Shown here piece by piece: positions 39,302-48,854 of a DNA stretch of 64,000 nucleotides. The DNA is from Candidatus Bathyarchaeota archaeon (GTDB lineage: Archaea; Thermoproteota; Bathyarchaeia; Bathyarchaeales; DTEX01), in the NCBI GenBank assembly GCA_018397065.1, contig JAGTRI010000004.1, positions 16,267 through 80,266 of the forward strand. Direction: 5' to 3'. The position numbers and the translations under genes were made by a program. Below the pieces are notes generated by a model. The model ran no database searches. It was given only the letters and a program-made list of their open reading frames with translations, and was not told the DNA's origin. Each line of letters begins with the position of its first letter. Position 1 is the stretch's first letter.

Positions 39302-39757
39302 CTATGAAGTGTAATGCAGAATCCAGTACAGCTCAATCTCTATTGCTATGTACGCTATAAGTACAAGAGCAACGCCGATTCCTATGAAAAACGAAACTTG
39401 ACGAGGGTTATGAACGCGCCTGGTGCCTCGGTAAATAAGCAGAAACCCAGTTGCACCTAAAGCATACAGAATCATTATCGCTATGCTGCCTATCAGCAGC
39501 TGGTCGTGAATTTGGTAAGGAATAAAAGCTAGAAATCTTCCTGAGCCTAAGGGAATCGCAGCCACCGGGTTCATTAGAACGTCATATACGCCGCCTCCTA
39601 ACAGGAAAATTGCTGCTGCCATAGCTAGTATGGCGATAAATATTGGAGATGGGCGATAGGTTGCCAGCTTTGTTATTGTTTTTTGAAGGAAATAGTTCCA
39701 AGACGAGAATTTACGATTCGAGTTCTTCGACATGGCTGCTTTCCACTCTTTAAACAA
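39302..39757 (-). CDS. conserved membrane protein (multiple TM)
   Basis: hydrophobic segments; no family recognised. Confidence 0.6.
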   Translation of the reverse strand: MFKEWKAAMSKNSNRKFSSWNYFLQKTITKLATYRPSPIFIAILAMAAAIFLLGGGVYDVLMNPVAAIPLGSGRFLAFIPYQIHDQLLIGSIAIMILYALGATGFLLIYRGTRRVHNPRQVSFFIGIGVALVLIAYIAIEIELYWILHYTS

Positions 39758-39798
39758 AATCCATTATTTTGATGCGATATATAAAATGTGGAAACAAT

Positions 39799-40050
39799 TT
39801 AAACCTTGTGCACTTCCGTCTCTTGGTCTAAAATTTTATTTTCGAAGCCTGAAGCTAGAAGATGCTGAGCGACCTCTTTAACCCAGATGCCGCTGAACTC
39901 GTTATTTTTTATTTGCGTCAGGTATTCTGTCCAAGTGATGTTCATGGATTTCTTCCAAGCTTCGAAATTTTTGACTAGGTTTTTGTACGCAGACTCATGA
40001 AACTCACAGAACCTGCTTTCAGACTTCCTATTACAAATTTCGCAGCGCAC
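39799..40050 (-). CDS. small Cys-containing protein (CEICNRKSESRFCEFHE)
   Basis: stop of topA abuts its start; likely same operon. Confidence 0.65.
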   Translation of the reverse strand: MRCEICNRKSESRFCEFHESAYKNLVKNFEAWKKSMNITWTEYLTQIKNNEFSGIWVKEVAQHLLASGFENKILDQETEVHKV

Positions 40051-42129
40051 CTACTTTCTTGCCTCCCTTGAAGGGCATTCAGGTCGAACACAGAAAACCA
40101 AAGGTCGTTTGCCCTTTGCTCGAAACTGAACCATGGGCCATCCACAGAAATCGCAATTTTTTCCAGCCGACTTAATAGTGCCAGTCTGAGGAAGAGGGAA
40201 TGAAGTCTTGCATTTTCCAATAAAGAAATTTGAGCAGCCCAAAAAGCGTTTACCTGTTTTTTTAGAGTAAAGAACAATGAGCTTCCCAGTTCCGCACTGC
40301 AAGCAACCGCCTATAACCCTTCGCTGCATTTGGGCGTTTTTGGCAGCCTCTGAAAGCTCTTGACCTAATATTTCTTGCTCTTTCTTCATCTCGGTTAAAA
40401 CTGGTTCTAACCTTGACTTGGCCTTTTCAAGGATCTCTTCAGTGGTTCTTATGCCCTTCTGGATTTCCTCCATGTTGTCTTCAAGTTCTTTCGTAAAGCT
40501 AATTGAGATTACTTCTGGGCAGTGTCTTTCCAGAATATCGATTACGTCAAGCCCTAGTTCTGAAACAGTTGCTCTTTCACCGGTTACGTATCCTCGGCTG
40601 TAAAGAGTGTCAATTATGCCTGCTCTTGTTGCCTTTGTTCCGATTCCCTCGTCTTCCATCTTCTTAAGTAGACTGCTTGGGTTGTATCTAGGCGGAGGCT
40701 TAGTAAACCTGTCTTCAACAGAAATCTCTCTAAACGTGATTTCCTGCCCTTTCTCCAAATGTGGAAGCAAAACCTCCTCTAACTGAATGAAGGGCCTGTA
40801 GAAAACCATCCATCCTTCCTCCAAGACTTGCTTGCCATACAAAAAGAACTTGTGACCGTCAATCGATATTGTTGCCTTTGCGCTTTGCTTCAAAGCAGGC
40901 TTGCCAAACACAGCCATGAACCTTCTCACAATCAAGTCCCAAAGTTTCCTTTCAGGTTCACCAAGCGCTTTGCCTGGTAGGTTGCCTGTTGGATATATCG
41001 AAGGGTGCGCTGGATCGTCCTTTTTTCCTTCATTTGGAACAAGTTTTTGTTCGCCTAAGAGCTGTTCGGCTAAGCCTTTGTATTTCAAGTCTTGGCTAAG
41101 CGATTCGAGGATTGCTCGGCTGTTAATTGAAGGCGGAATTTTTTGGCTAGAAGTCCGTGGATAAGATATCAAGGCTTCGAGGTACAACCTTTCAGCGATG
41201 TCAGAGGTTCGTTTAGGCGTGTATTTAAAAAAGCTGTAAGCTTCAGCTTGTAAGGCGCCAAGGTCGAAGGGCACTGGAGGATTCTGACGGAACTTCTTGA
41301 CCTCCACATCTGTAATTGTTCCCTTTTTTCCCTTACAGGCGTTTAAGACGGCTTCAGCCTCGTTTCGGCTTTCTATTTTGTCTTTCTCGTACTCCACGTC
41401 GAATGTTTGCCCGTTAATCTCAACTGTGGCTTTTATTGCCCAAAAAGGAATAGGGACAAAGGTGTTAATCGTTTTCTCTCTATCCACAAGGAACTTCAGC
41501 GTTGGACCTTGCACTCTGCCTGTGCTTAAAGTAAGGTATTTGCCGCTCCACTTTTTTGCAGCGACCGTCATAGCTCTGGAAAGGTTGATGCCGTACATGG
41601 CATCAAGGAAGTGGCGGCACACCCCAGCTTCAACAATTGGGAACTCGATGTGTTCAATGATCTCAGCATACGATTTTTTCAGTTCATCTGTCGTAAGCGT
41701 TGAGAACTTCATTCTTTTTGCTTCTTTGTCCTTTTCTCCACAAGCATATTTGAGGATGGTGTAGCCTAACGTTGCTCCTTCAATGTCGTAATCAGTTGCG
41801 AGAATGAACTCGTCAGCGTCTTTAGATAGAGTTGAAATAACCTCAATCCACGTTCTTGTGTCTTTAGCGTCTCTTTCAGCTACGTATCTTGGAACCCATT
41901 CAAACTCGAAAACTGGATAAACATTGCGGTCAGTCACCTTCGGAGCAACTGTGTAGAGATGCCCCAACGCTGCTACAACAGTTAACCTTTTACCCGCACG
42001 GTAAGCCTCGTAATGTGGAACCCCGTTTGTTTCGTTTTTTCTAGGCTTCCCATTTTCATCTAGAGCCTTCGCAACTCGCTCAGCGGTGCTAGGCTTCTCG
42101 CACAATATTAAGACGTTCTCTTCAGCCAA
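40051..42129 (-). CDS. topA: DNA topoisomerase I (type IA)
   Basis: LCEKPSTAERVAKAL, ATDYDIEGATLGYTI, LSTGRVQGPTLKFLV, YPRTSSQKIPPSI, C-terminal zinc fingers. Confidence 0.97.
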   Translation of the reverse strand: MAEENVLILCEKPSTAERVAKALDENGKPRKNETNGVPHYEAYRAGKRLTVVAALGHLYTVAPKVTDRNVYPVFEFEWVPRYVAERDAKDTRTWIEVISTLSKDADEFILATDYDIEGATLGYTILKYACGEKDKEAKRMKFSTLTTDELKKSYAEIIEHIEFPIVEAGVCRHFLDAMYGINLSRAMTVAAKKWSGKYLTLSTGRVQGPTLKFLVDREKTINTFVPIPFWAIKATVEINGQTFDVEYEKDKIESRNEAEAVLNACKGKKGTITDVEVKKFRQNPPVPFDLGALQAEAYSFFKYTPKRTSDIAERLYLEALISYPRTSSQKIPPSINSRAILESLSQDLKYKGLAEQLLGEQKLVPNEGKKDDPAHPSIYPTGNLPGKALGEPERKLWDLIVRRFMAVFGKPALKQSAKATISIDGHKFFLYGKQVLEEGWMVFYRPFIQLEEVLLPHLEKGQEITFREISVEDRFTKPPPRYNPSSLLKKMEDEGIGTKATRAGIIDTLYSRGYVTGERATVSELGLDVIDILERHCPEVISISFTKELEDNMEEIQKGIRTTEEILEKAKSRLEPVLTEMKKEQEILGQELSEAAKNAQMQRRVIGGCLQCGTGKLIVLYSKKTGKRFLGCSNFFIGKCKTSFPLPQTGTIKSAGKNCDFCGWPMVQFRAKGKRPLVFCVRPECPSREARK

Positions 42130-42285
42130 TTAGGGTTCCTCTTAGAGTGTCTTTCTTTTAGTCCTTTTTACAGGTTTAGAGTATTGTGCACTATTTTTGA
42201 ATATCGCCACCTAAGTAACGGCTGATAAGAATCTGTCGGCGTGGTCCTTATTAGGCAGAACTATATAATTTCTCCCTAATCTACC

Positions 42286-42513
42286 TTGAAAGAGGTTAGA
42301 GAAGTGCCTCAGAAGGTTAATTGTCACGAATGTGGATACGTCCTTTATCAGGGACAAGAGCTAAAATCTCCTGAGGACATCCTGCAGGCTTATGAGGGAA
42401 AATGTCCAAAATGTGGCGCCAAGCTGTCTATGGAGCCTTTGAACATAGAAATTGAAGCTGCATCAAACAAGCCTTCCTCAAAAATATTAGGGTTCACAGC
42501 AAAATCCACGTAA
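42286..42513 (+). CDS. small zinc-ribbon protein
   Basis: VNCHECGYVLYQGQELKSPEDILQAYEGKCPKCGAKL. Confidence 0.75.
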   Translation: MKEVREVPQKVNCHECGYVLYQGQELKSPEDILQAYEGKCPKCGAKLSMEPLNIEIEAASNKPSSKILGFTAKST

Positions 42514-42615
42514 AATCTTTTCCCAGCTCCACTTCTTTTTTGATGGCAACTAAGGTTTATTAGGGCTTCAAGAAAACCTATTGTTTAGCAAAAAGACTCC
42601 AGAGCAGAGTGGAAA

Positions 42616-43122
42616 ATGTCAGAGTCAGTTACGATTTCAGTAAAGATACCGAAGGAGGTTTATGACGAGCTAGTCTTGCGTTGGCCAGAGGGAGAAAGAA
42701 GCAACCTAATCCGCGAAGCCATAATCGAGAAACTACAGAAAACTCCACGCCCAGACAAAATTCTCGAGTTGGAAACCAAGATACAAAAAATTGAAAACGA
42801 CATCGCAATAATAAAGAAGAGTCTCGCAGACCTCGAAGTTCTCACCTACGAAAGGGGAAAAGTAAACCCTCACGTTTTCTGCGTTGACAAAATCGACCAC
42901 TCAATCGTGGACCATCTAATCCATTACAACGGGGCTACAACACCAGAACTCGCCGAAGCCTTGAAACTCAACAGGTGGTTGATCCTCAACAGACTGAAAC
43001 GAATAATGGGCCGATCAAAGAAAGAACTTGGAAAACCAATAATCGAATACTTCGGCGGAGAAAAAGCAGGCAAAAGAAAAGCATGGTGGCTCAACGAAGA
43101 ACTAACAGAAACAACACCATAA
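42616..43122 (+). CDS. RHH + coiled-coil + winged-helix-like DNA-binding protein
   Basis: VTISVKIPKEVYDELVLRWPEGERSNLIREAIIEKL, heptad region, then ATTPELAEALKLNRWLILNRLKRIMGRS. Confidence 0.7.
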   Translation: MSESVTISVKIPKEVYDELVLRWPEGERSNLIREAIIEKLQKTPRPDKILELETKIQKIENDIAIIKKSLADLEVLTYERGKVNPHVFCVDKIDHSIVDHLIHYNGATTPELAEALKLNRWLILNRLKRIMGRSKKELGKPIIEYFGGEKAGKRKAWWLNEELTETTP

Positions 43123-43150
43123 CCTCCGAAAAAGCACAAACATCAAAAAA

Positions 43151-43248
43151 GGGCCCGTGGCCCAGCCAGGATAAAGGCGCCGAGCCAAAAAAGCACGCAA
43201 GCCTCCGGAGCCGGAGATCCCTGGGTTCAAATCCCAGCGGGCCCGCCA
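43151..43248 (+). tRNA. tRNA-Arg(CCG), with apparent 18-nt intron 43183-43200 and encoded CCA
   Basis: acceptor GGGCCCG/CGGGCCC, T-arm CTGGG-TTCAAAT-CCCAG, anticodon arm CCG|GC-CTCCGGA-GCCGG once AGCCAAAAAAGCACGCAA is removed; CCA at 43246-43248. Confidence 0.88.
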
Positions 43249-43319
43249 TTTTTTTCGGTTACAATTTTTTTGTGACTTGAAAAGTTTCAATTTGTGAATT
43301 ATGAAGGTTCATCTGTATT

Positions 43320-43898
43320 TTATGGCGAAGCTAGTTTTTTTAGGTCTTCAACTCCTTCCGCGTAGCCGGAGGCAATCAAGATGTCTCCTTGTTCTATTAT
43401 AGTGTCAGGTTTTGGCCTAATGCACTTTTCTCCTCTGCGGATAGCTAGGACCCACATGCCTGTTTCTTCTGGAATTTGGGCTTCTCTGAGGGTCTTGTTT
43501 GCGAGTTTGGATTTCTTTGTAACGCGTACTTGTGTAATTGTTTCGTCCGCTTCTTTAATTATAAGTTTTAGAACTGGATGCGGTTCGAGTCCTCTTAGTA
43601 TGACTTCAGATATTTGTGCAGCGGAGTCCGCGATTTTTTCAGCTGCAACTCCCAGTCTAATTAGGCCTAATAAGCCTTTTGCCTCCTCGTTTGTAAATTT
43701 GCTTGTTAAAACGCGCAGTTCGAAGTCTGTATGCAGCCTGTCAACGTACTCTTCCAGCCTCTGAACCTCTTCAGCTAGCTCCGTACTGTTCAATAGAATT
43801 GACGAGTAAGCCAAGTCCATCATTAATTCCGAAGTGTTTTTAAGTTCAGCTAATTGTTCAACGATTTTTTTGAATTCCTCTGGATATTGTTGAGGCAC
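43320..43898 (-). CDS. PhoU-like plus TrkA-C domain ion-transport regulator
   Basis: helical PhoU-like N-terminus; C-terminal VTKKSKLANKTLREAQIPEETGMWVLAIRRGEKCIRPKPDTIIEQGDILIASG. Confidence 0.85.
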   Translation of the reverse strand: MPQQYPEEFKKIVEQLAELKNTSELMMDLAYSSILLNSTELAEEVQRLEEYVDRLHTDFELRVLTSKFTNEEAKGLLGLIRLGVAAEKIADSAAQISEVILRGLEPHPVLKLIIKEADETITQVRVTKKSKLANKTLREAQIPEETGMWVLAIRRGEKCIRPKPDTIIEQGDILIASGYAEGVEDLKKLASP

Positions 43899-43899
43899 T

Positions 43900-44526
43900 T
43901 TACTTCACCCCACCATTTTGGCCTTTCTCTGTGATCTCTTTAAACCGTTTTGTGCCCAGGGACGATCCCCTGACTATGAGTATGTCGTTTTCTTTGATAA
44001 CTTCATAATCTTCTGGATTGATTATCCAGTCTTTGTTTCTTCCAATAGCGAGGATGTCGACACCCATCTTCGCTGCTAGATCCAGCTCACGAATCCTTTT
44101 TCCAATAATCAATGAATCTTTTGTCACTTTAGCCCGTATCAATCGTTCTTCAACATTTTCGAAAATTTCGGTCACTATCGGATGCACGCCAATGTTTTGT
44201 ACAACTATTGCTGCAATGTCTGCTGCTGCATCAGAAATCTTGTCCGCAGCTGACCCGATTCTTGATACTGCTAGTAAATCTTCAGCATCATCTGGGTTTC
44301 TGGCTGCGACCATGATGTGTATTTCAAGGAGCAGCGCTAAACGGTCAATTCTTTTTTCAAGTTCAATTACGTCTTCAGCGAGTTCTTTGTCGTTGAATAA
44401 TGCGGCGGAATATGCCAGGTCAATCATTAACTCAGAAAGATTCTTCATTTCTAAAACTATTTCCCTAATGGATACTGGTTGGTATTCTATTTTTTCCAGA
44501 TTATGCATATCCGGCTTGTGCTCCAT
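43900..44526 (-). CDS. PhoU-like plus TrkA-C domain ion-transport regulator (paralog)
   Basis: same architecture as the adjacent gene; VTKDSLIIGKRIRELDLAAKMGVDILAIGRNKDWIINPEDYEVIKENDILIVRG. Confidence 0.85.
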   Translation of the reverse strand: MEHKPDMHNLEKIEYQPVSIREIVLEMKNLSELMIDLAYSAALFNDKELAEDVIELEKRIDRLALLLEIHIMVAARNPDDAEDLLAVSRIGSAADKISDAAADIAAIVVQNIGVHPIVTEIFENVEERLIRAKVTKDSLIIGKRIRELDLAAKMGVDILAIGRNKDWIINPEDYEVIKENDILIVRGSSLGTKRFKEITEKGQNGGVK

Positions 44527-44568
44527 TTATCATAATTATCCATGTTATATTTTAATTAAGCTATCATT

Positions 44569-45774
44569 TCATCCTGCTAATAATAGTACGATGAAAAGTG
44601 CAACTGAAGTGATTGTGTCTGCAAGAGAACTTTCAATTGGAACCACGAAATTGTCGGGATCTAAGCCCCTTTTGTAAGTTATAACTGATATCGTTAAGGA
44701 GACGATAGATATCGCAATGACGGCTATAATATTTGAGGCTAACAATATGTACGAAAAACGTAAAAACATGTCTAAAGTTAACATATTATTTATGATAAGC
44801 GAAAGAGCGGAAAAAAACATGAACATAATAGCTGAGGATATCCATGCTCCAAGTATCTGCGGCGCATGATGTTTCATAAATTTAAAGGATGACCCAATAA
44901 GACCTAAGGCAATTTTTGTTGTTGCTGTGGAGCCAATGACTGAGCCAACATCTCCTATTGTGTCAATCAGAGCGGGATAGACTGTATAGATTTCTTTGCG
45001 TCCTTCAACGATCTCGTTTATTCTGTTTAAAATTGTACCAGTAATGTTAACAATGAAAGCCACAAGAAAAATGGTGAGAAGAGACTCCTTTATGGTTTTA
45101 CTAAATTCTCTATCATGTACATTTCGAGCCAAAATCCATAACACCAAAATGATTTGGAAAATCCCAATAGCAAGCACAACTTCCTTTCCAGTTTGATCAT
45201 ATAGAAAAAAGAGGTTAAGAACTAAGACATAGCATGTTGTTATTCCTAAATCTGCTACTGTTGACATTATTGGGTAAACCAGAATGTCAGGGTCTAAACC
45301 TTTCTTGAAGGTGACAAATGCCACAATTGTAGAAACAAGTGTAAATGCCAACCCCATACTCATAGTTGCCAAAACAACAGTAACAATATCATAAAAATCT
45401 GAAAAATTAATTCCCCAAAATTGGTTACCGAAGATGATGGAAACCATGCTTATTGTCAAGCTTGTTATAAGAGTCAACGCAATTATAGCTTGATATAGTT
45501 TATAGAAGCTTTTAGTGTTTCCAAATAATTTGGGATAAATGGTGCCAATATGCAGTGCTGTGCTTAATCGCCCGCTTAGAAGACCCCCTATCATACCTTT
45601 TGCGCTTAGGACAGCTGGATAAATGGCAATTATCCACGGAGAAAACTGCATAATGCTGAGTTGAGAAGCAACTATGGCGCCGGCAAAAATCCCACCGACA
45701 TCAAAAAAGTAGGCGAATAAGGATTCCCTCAAAGTTTTAGTAAATGATTTAAATTGGTCATTAACTGGCGCCAA
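44569..45774 (-). CDS. MgtE/SLC41-type divalent cation transporter (tandem membrane domains)
   Basis: two repeated membrane domains, each ending YKRGLDPDNFVVPIESSLADT / FKKGLDPDILVYPIMSTVADLGIT. Confidence 0.85.
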   Translation of the reverse strand: MAPVNDQFKSFTKTLRESLFAYFFDVGGIFAGAIVASQLSIMQFSPWIIAIYPAVLSAKGMIGGLLSGRLSTALHIGTIYPKLFGNTKSFYKLYQAIIALTLITSLTISMVSIIFGNQFWGINFSDFYDIVTVVLATMSMGLAFTLVSTIVAFVTFKKGLDPDILVYPIMSTVADLGITTCYVLVLNLFFLYDQTGKEVVLAIGIFQIILVLWILARNVHDREFSKTIKESLLTIFLVAFIVNITGTILNRINEIVEGRKEIYTVYPALIDTIGDVGSVIGSTATTKIALGLIGSSFKFMKHHAPQILGAWISSAIMFMFFSALSLIINNMLTLDMFLRFSYILLASNIIAVIAISIVSLTISVITYKRGLDPDNFVVPIESSLADTITSVALFIVLLLAG

Positions 45775-46471
45775 CGGAAAAGCCTCCTAACGGGGTAATC
45801 TTAAGAATCTCAATGATGAAAAATTAAAGGTGCATGTGGAATGTTGAGATTCAAGAATAAATAAACAAGAATAAACATTGAAGCATTGTTTAGTTTTAGA
45901 TCTTCGGGTTGGATCTTGGCAAAAATACGGATACATATTTTTCATAAGTTTCATTTCCATCATCTTTACAGTCCAACCCATCACGTGACATTCTGAACCT
46001 CTCAAATTAAAGCGCCGTTTAAGCACACTACTTATTTCGCTTCAAATTTGTTTTAAACCTTAAGAAAATGTTAAGACTTCACTTAAAAGAGTTTCCAAAA
46101 ACGAAATTACACACAGACAATGATATATCCGTGTTATCCAAAAATTTTATACATAATTGAATTAGCTGAAACTTAAAATAATCTTTAATCATTTTAACAA
46201 ATATCCTGTCTATTTTTCTTTTAGGTTGATTTCAAAACCAGAAAGCATTATCGTCAAGAGCGTCCGTAAAAAATTGGCTGTACCTGGTTTGCGCTAGATG
46301 TTTAAGCCTTTGCAACGTTGTTACGTGTAAATTTCTTTTCCTGTTGTTTTGTAAAAAAGAGAATTTAACATATATTACTCTTTTAATAAAAAAATTGGAA
46401 TAATGGATAAGACTCAGAAGCAACTATAGCTTTTTCTCAATCATATTCTAAAGGATTGTTGAATTTCTGAA

Positions 46472-46807
46472 TTATCTTCGTGTATTTTGCATTGGAAATC
46501 TTTTCATTATCTCTCTTAGCCTTCGTTTTGTCTCTGCTTGCATACTACTTTGAATAGGTTTTGTCGTCATTAAAGATTTGATGCTGTTCTTGGATGCACT
46601 ATCTCTGTTAGAAGTGGGTTGTGATATATCTGTAATTTTCTCGTGCATTTTCTGTAATTGAGCCCGCCTAAGTTGCGCGTTTTCCATCAGAAGAGATGTT
46701 TTTCTTTTCGGTTCTTGTACAAAATTCTGTACGTTTGTTAAGGCTGTTTTCGCACGTTTTATGTTTCTTAAGGCTTCTTTTATATCGTTTTTCTTGTAAC
46801 TCAACAT
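46472..46807 (-). CDS. hypothetical charged helical protein
   Basis: 111-aa ORF, no family recognised; 40 nt downstream of the repeat protein gene. Confidence 0.4.
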   Translation of the reverse strand: MLSYKKNDIKEALRNIKRAKTALTNVQNFVQEPKRKTSLLMENAQLRRAQLQKMHEKITDISQPTSNRDSASKNSIKSLMTTKPIQSSMQAETKRRLREIMKRFPMQNTRR

Positions 46808-46847
46808 TTTTCACCCTTTGCATACTTATTTTCTTAACTTTTCCTAA

Positions 46848-48854
46848 TCACTGTTCCATGCCTTTCAGTTCTTGTGCAGAAATCGTAGTGGTTTGTCCCT
46901 CAGGCGACTTTAAAGTAAGTGATCCGTCAGGGTTCATTGTGGCACTGCTACCGTTTGGATAATTAACCGTCGTAGTACCGTCAGGATTAGCGACACCTGA
47001 ATAACCCTCAGGCGTACTAAAAGAGCCTGAACCGTCAGGATTTGCATTAATCTTTGTTCCATCCTGATCAGTATAGTCTATGGAACCATCCTGCTTTATG
47101 ACGGCTGAATTCCCCTCCTTGTCTTTTACGGTTATGTCTCCGCTGGAACTGACATCAACTGTCCGTCCGTCATTCAGCTCAAAATGGCCTTCCGTTATAT
47201 TGCCTTTGCTGTCGGCGCTAATTTTTGAGCCGTCCGCGGTTTGTACAGACATTGATCCGTCATTATGTATGGTAACTGTCCCTTCATTTGGTTTAGTAGC
47301 CATACGTGTTCCATCTGGCAAAAAAGTGCATTGAGTGCCGTCTTTATCTGTTATTGATCCAGAAATGTTGCCCTTCTTGTCCACAGTCATTGATCCTCCA
47401 TATGTTGATGTCACTGTCCAAGTTCCATCCGGATTCTTAGTTGCAGTCACACCTTCCATATCTCCTCCGAAGGTTTTACTAACTGTTTCACCGTCAGGAG
47501 TAAATGTTTCCGATGATCCATCAGGATTTGAAATCGTGATTTTGCCGTCTGGGTGAGTGGTAAGACTTCTTCCATCTGGAGCCTTTATTACGCTGGTGCC
47601 GTCTGGATATGATGTTTCAACTTTCCCATCAGGTGTATTTGTAACAACTGTTCCATCGGGATAAGTTGTCTCTAAGGTTCCATCCGGAGTATAAACCTTC
47701 TCTGTTCCATCAGGGTAAGATGTGTAGGTTGATCCGTCAGGACTCTCTGCATAGATTGTGCCATCCGTATATTTGGTCCCTACTGTGCCATCTGGTAAAT
47801 TTTTAGTAATTGTGCCGTCTGAATTATATTGGAATGTTGTTCCAGGAGGATCATTTGGGTCAGTTGAAGGTACAGGCCCTTCATAGACTGGAGGCACTTC
47901 GTAAACTGGTGCCTCTTCAGGAACCTCTGTAACCTCTTCTGGAAATTCGTCCACGATTTCTCCCGCGCCAATGCCACTTACTATGCCTGAAAATCCATTT
48001 GCAAATGAATGGTGAAGTTCTTCAAAATCTTGACTAATGTCAATCAGCATTCTTACTGTTGGCAGATTGATGTAAATTGACATTAACCCTTCTAGTAATT
48101 GTGTTCCTGCTGCCACAGGAAAAATCAAGGCAAGAGTAAACTTTCCATAGGACGGTGTAGCAGGTGTGCCCTTACTCAATCGATTGTGCAAAAGGTTATG
48201 CAGTATAACCAAGACTACGCCAATCCAAGCTAAATAGAATCCGACTTGAAAGAAGGGCATGTAGAAAAGCAGGTTTGCATTTCCGGTTGAGATCAAGTAA
48301 CTTATTGTTGGAGACAATGTAAAAAGCAACAGTCCAGCAACAGAAATGAGCGCATACTTCATCTTCTGCATTCTAAGGCTGCCCACAAACATGAGGATTA
48401 TACTGACTAAAACAATCAGCGGGGCGCCTGGATAGTAGTCAGGCATTCCCCAGTATTTTCCAGAAGTAGCCATCAAATTCTGAGGTTTTAAGACTACTAT
48501 GCTAAAATATTTCGGCAATGTGTCCGGATACTCGCCCGTGGAAAGGGTGAGTCCATTACCAAAAGGTAGAAGAAGCCCAAGTATTAGGAGTGTCCTACCA
48601 ACTATTGGAAGCAGAAAAGCAACAAGAGACTGCCAAGGTTGAACTGGAATCTTCAAGCGGCCAAAAACCTTCAAAACCAGCATGCCCGCGGCCATAGCAA
48701 CGACGACGCCAACTGCGCCGTCAACGAGAAAGCCTACCAGAAAACCAACAATCACTGCAACCACAGTCGGAATTCTGTTATGAAACTTTGAAGAAGACGC
48801 AGTTCCTCTAGAAAATCTTTCTTTGATATCAGAACCAAAATTTGTTTTTTGCAT
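46848..48854 (-). CDS. membrane-anchored protein with C-terminal 9-residue PDG beta repeats (TCP10/CPAP G-box-like)
   Basis: N-terminal multi-TM region, Pro/Glu linker (VDEFPEEVTEVPEEAPVYEVPPVYEGP), then DGTITKNLP-DGTVGTKYT-DGTIYAESP-DGSTYTSYP-DGTEKVYTP-DGTLETTYP-... at exact 9-aa spacing. Confidence 0.8.
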   Translation of the reverse strand: MQKTNFGSDIKERFSRGTASSSKFHNRIPTVVAVIVGFLVGFLVDGAVGVVVAMAAGMLVLKVFGRLKIPVQPWQSLVAFLLPIVGRTLLILGLLLPFGNGLTLSTGEYPDTLPKYFSIVVLKPQNLMATSGKYWGMPDYYPGAPLIVLVSIILMFVGSLRMQKMKYALISVAGLLLFTLSPTISYLISTGNANLLFYMPFFQVGFYLAWIGVVLVILHNLLHNRLSKGTPATPSYGKFTLALIFPVAAGTQLLEGLMSIYINLPTVRMLIDISQDFEELHHSFANGFSGIVSGIGAGEIVDEFPEEVTEVPEEAPVYEVPPVYEGPVPSTDPNDPPGTTFQYNSDGTITKNLPDGTVGTKYTDGTIYAESPDGSTYTSYPDGTEKVYTPDGTLETTYPDGTVVTNTPDGKVETSYPDGTSVIKAPDGRSLTTHPDGKITISNPDGSSETFTPDGETVSKTFGGDMEGVTATKNPDGTWTVTSTYGGSMTVDKKGNISGSITDKDGTQCTFLPDGTRMATKPNEGTVTIHNDGSMSVQTADGSKISADSKGNITEGHFELNDGRTVDVSSSGDITVKDKEGNSAVIKQDGSIDYTDQDGTKINANPDGSGSFSTPEGYSGVANPDGTTTVNYPNGSSATMNPDGSLTLKSPEGQTTTISAQELKGMEQ
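47470..47850 (-). repeat. 27-bp periodic coding repeat encoding the DGTxxxxYP units
   Basis: about 13 consecutive 9-codon units visible in the translation; degenerate repeats continue to about 46890. Confidence 0.8.

Noticed and set aside
42975-43290. ORFs 42975-43280 (+) and 43102-43290 (-) spanning the tRNA
   Set aside because: Both run through the tRNA-Arg gene; the minus ORF's RWRARWDLNPGISGSGG is the typical antisense translation of a tRNA.
45787-46423. Minus-strand ORFs 45787-46026 and 46232-46423
   Set aside because: Short, AT-rich, no domain signature; treated as intergenic.
47470-47850. Could the 27-bp repeats be a CRISPR array?
   Set aside because: Repeats are degenerate, contiguous without spacers, in frame and clearly protein-coding.
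47080-47977. Alternative-frame ORFs inside the PDG repeat gene (47080-47334, 47335-47556, 47780-47977)
   Set aside because: They are shadow frames of the 27-bp periodic coding repeat.
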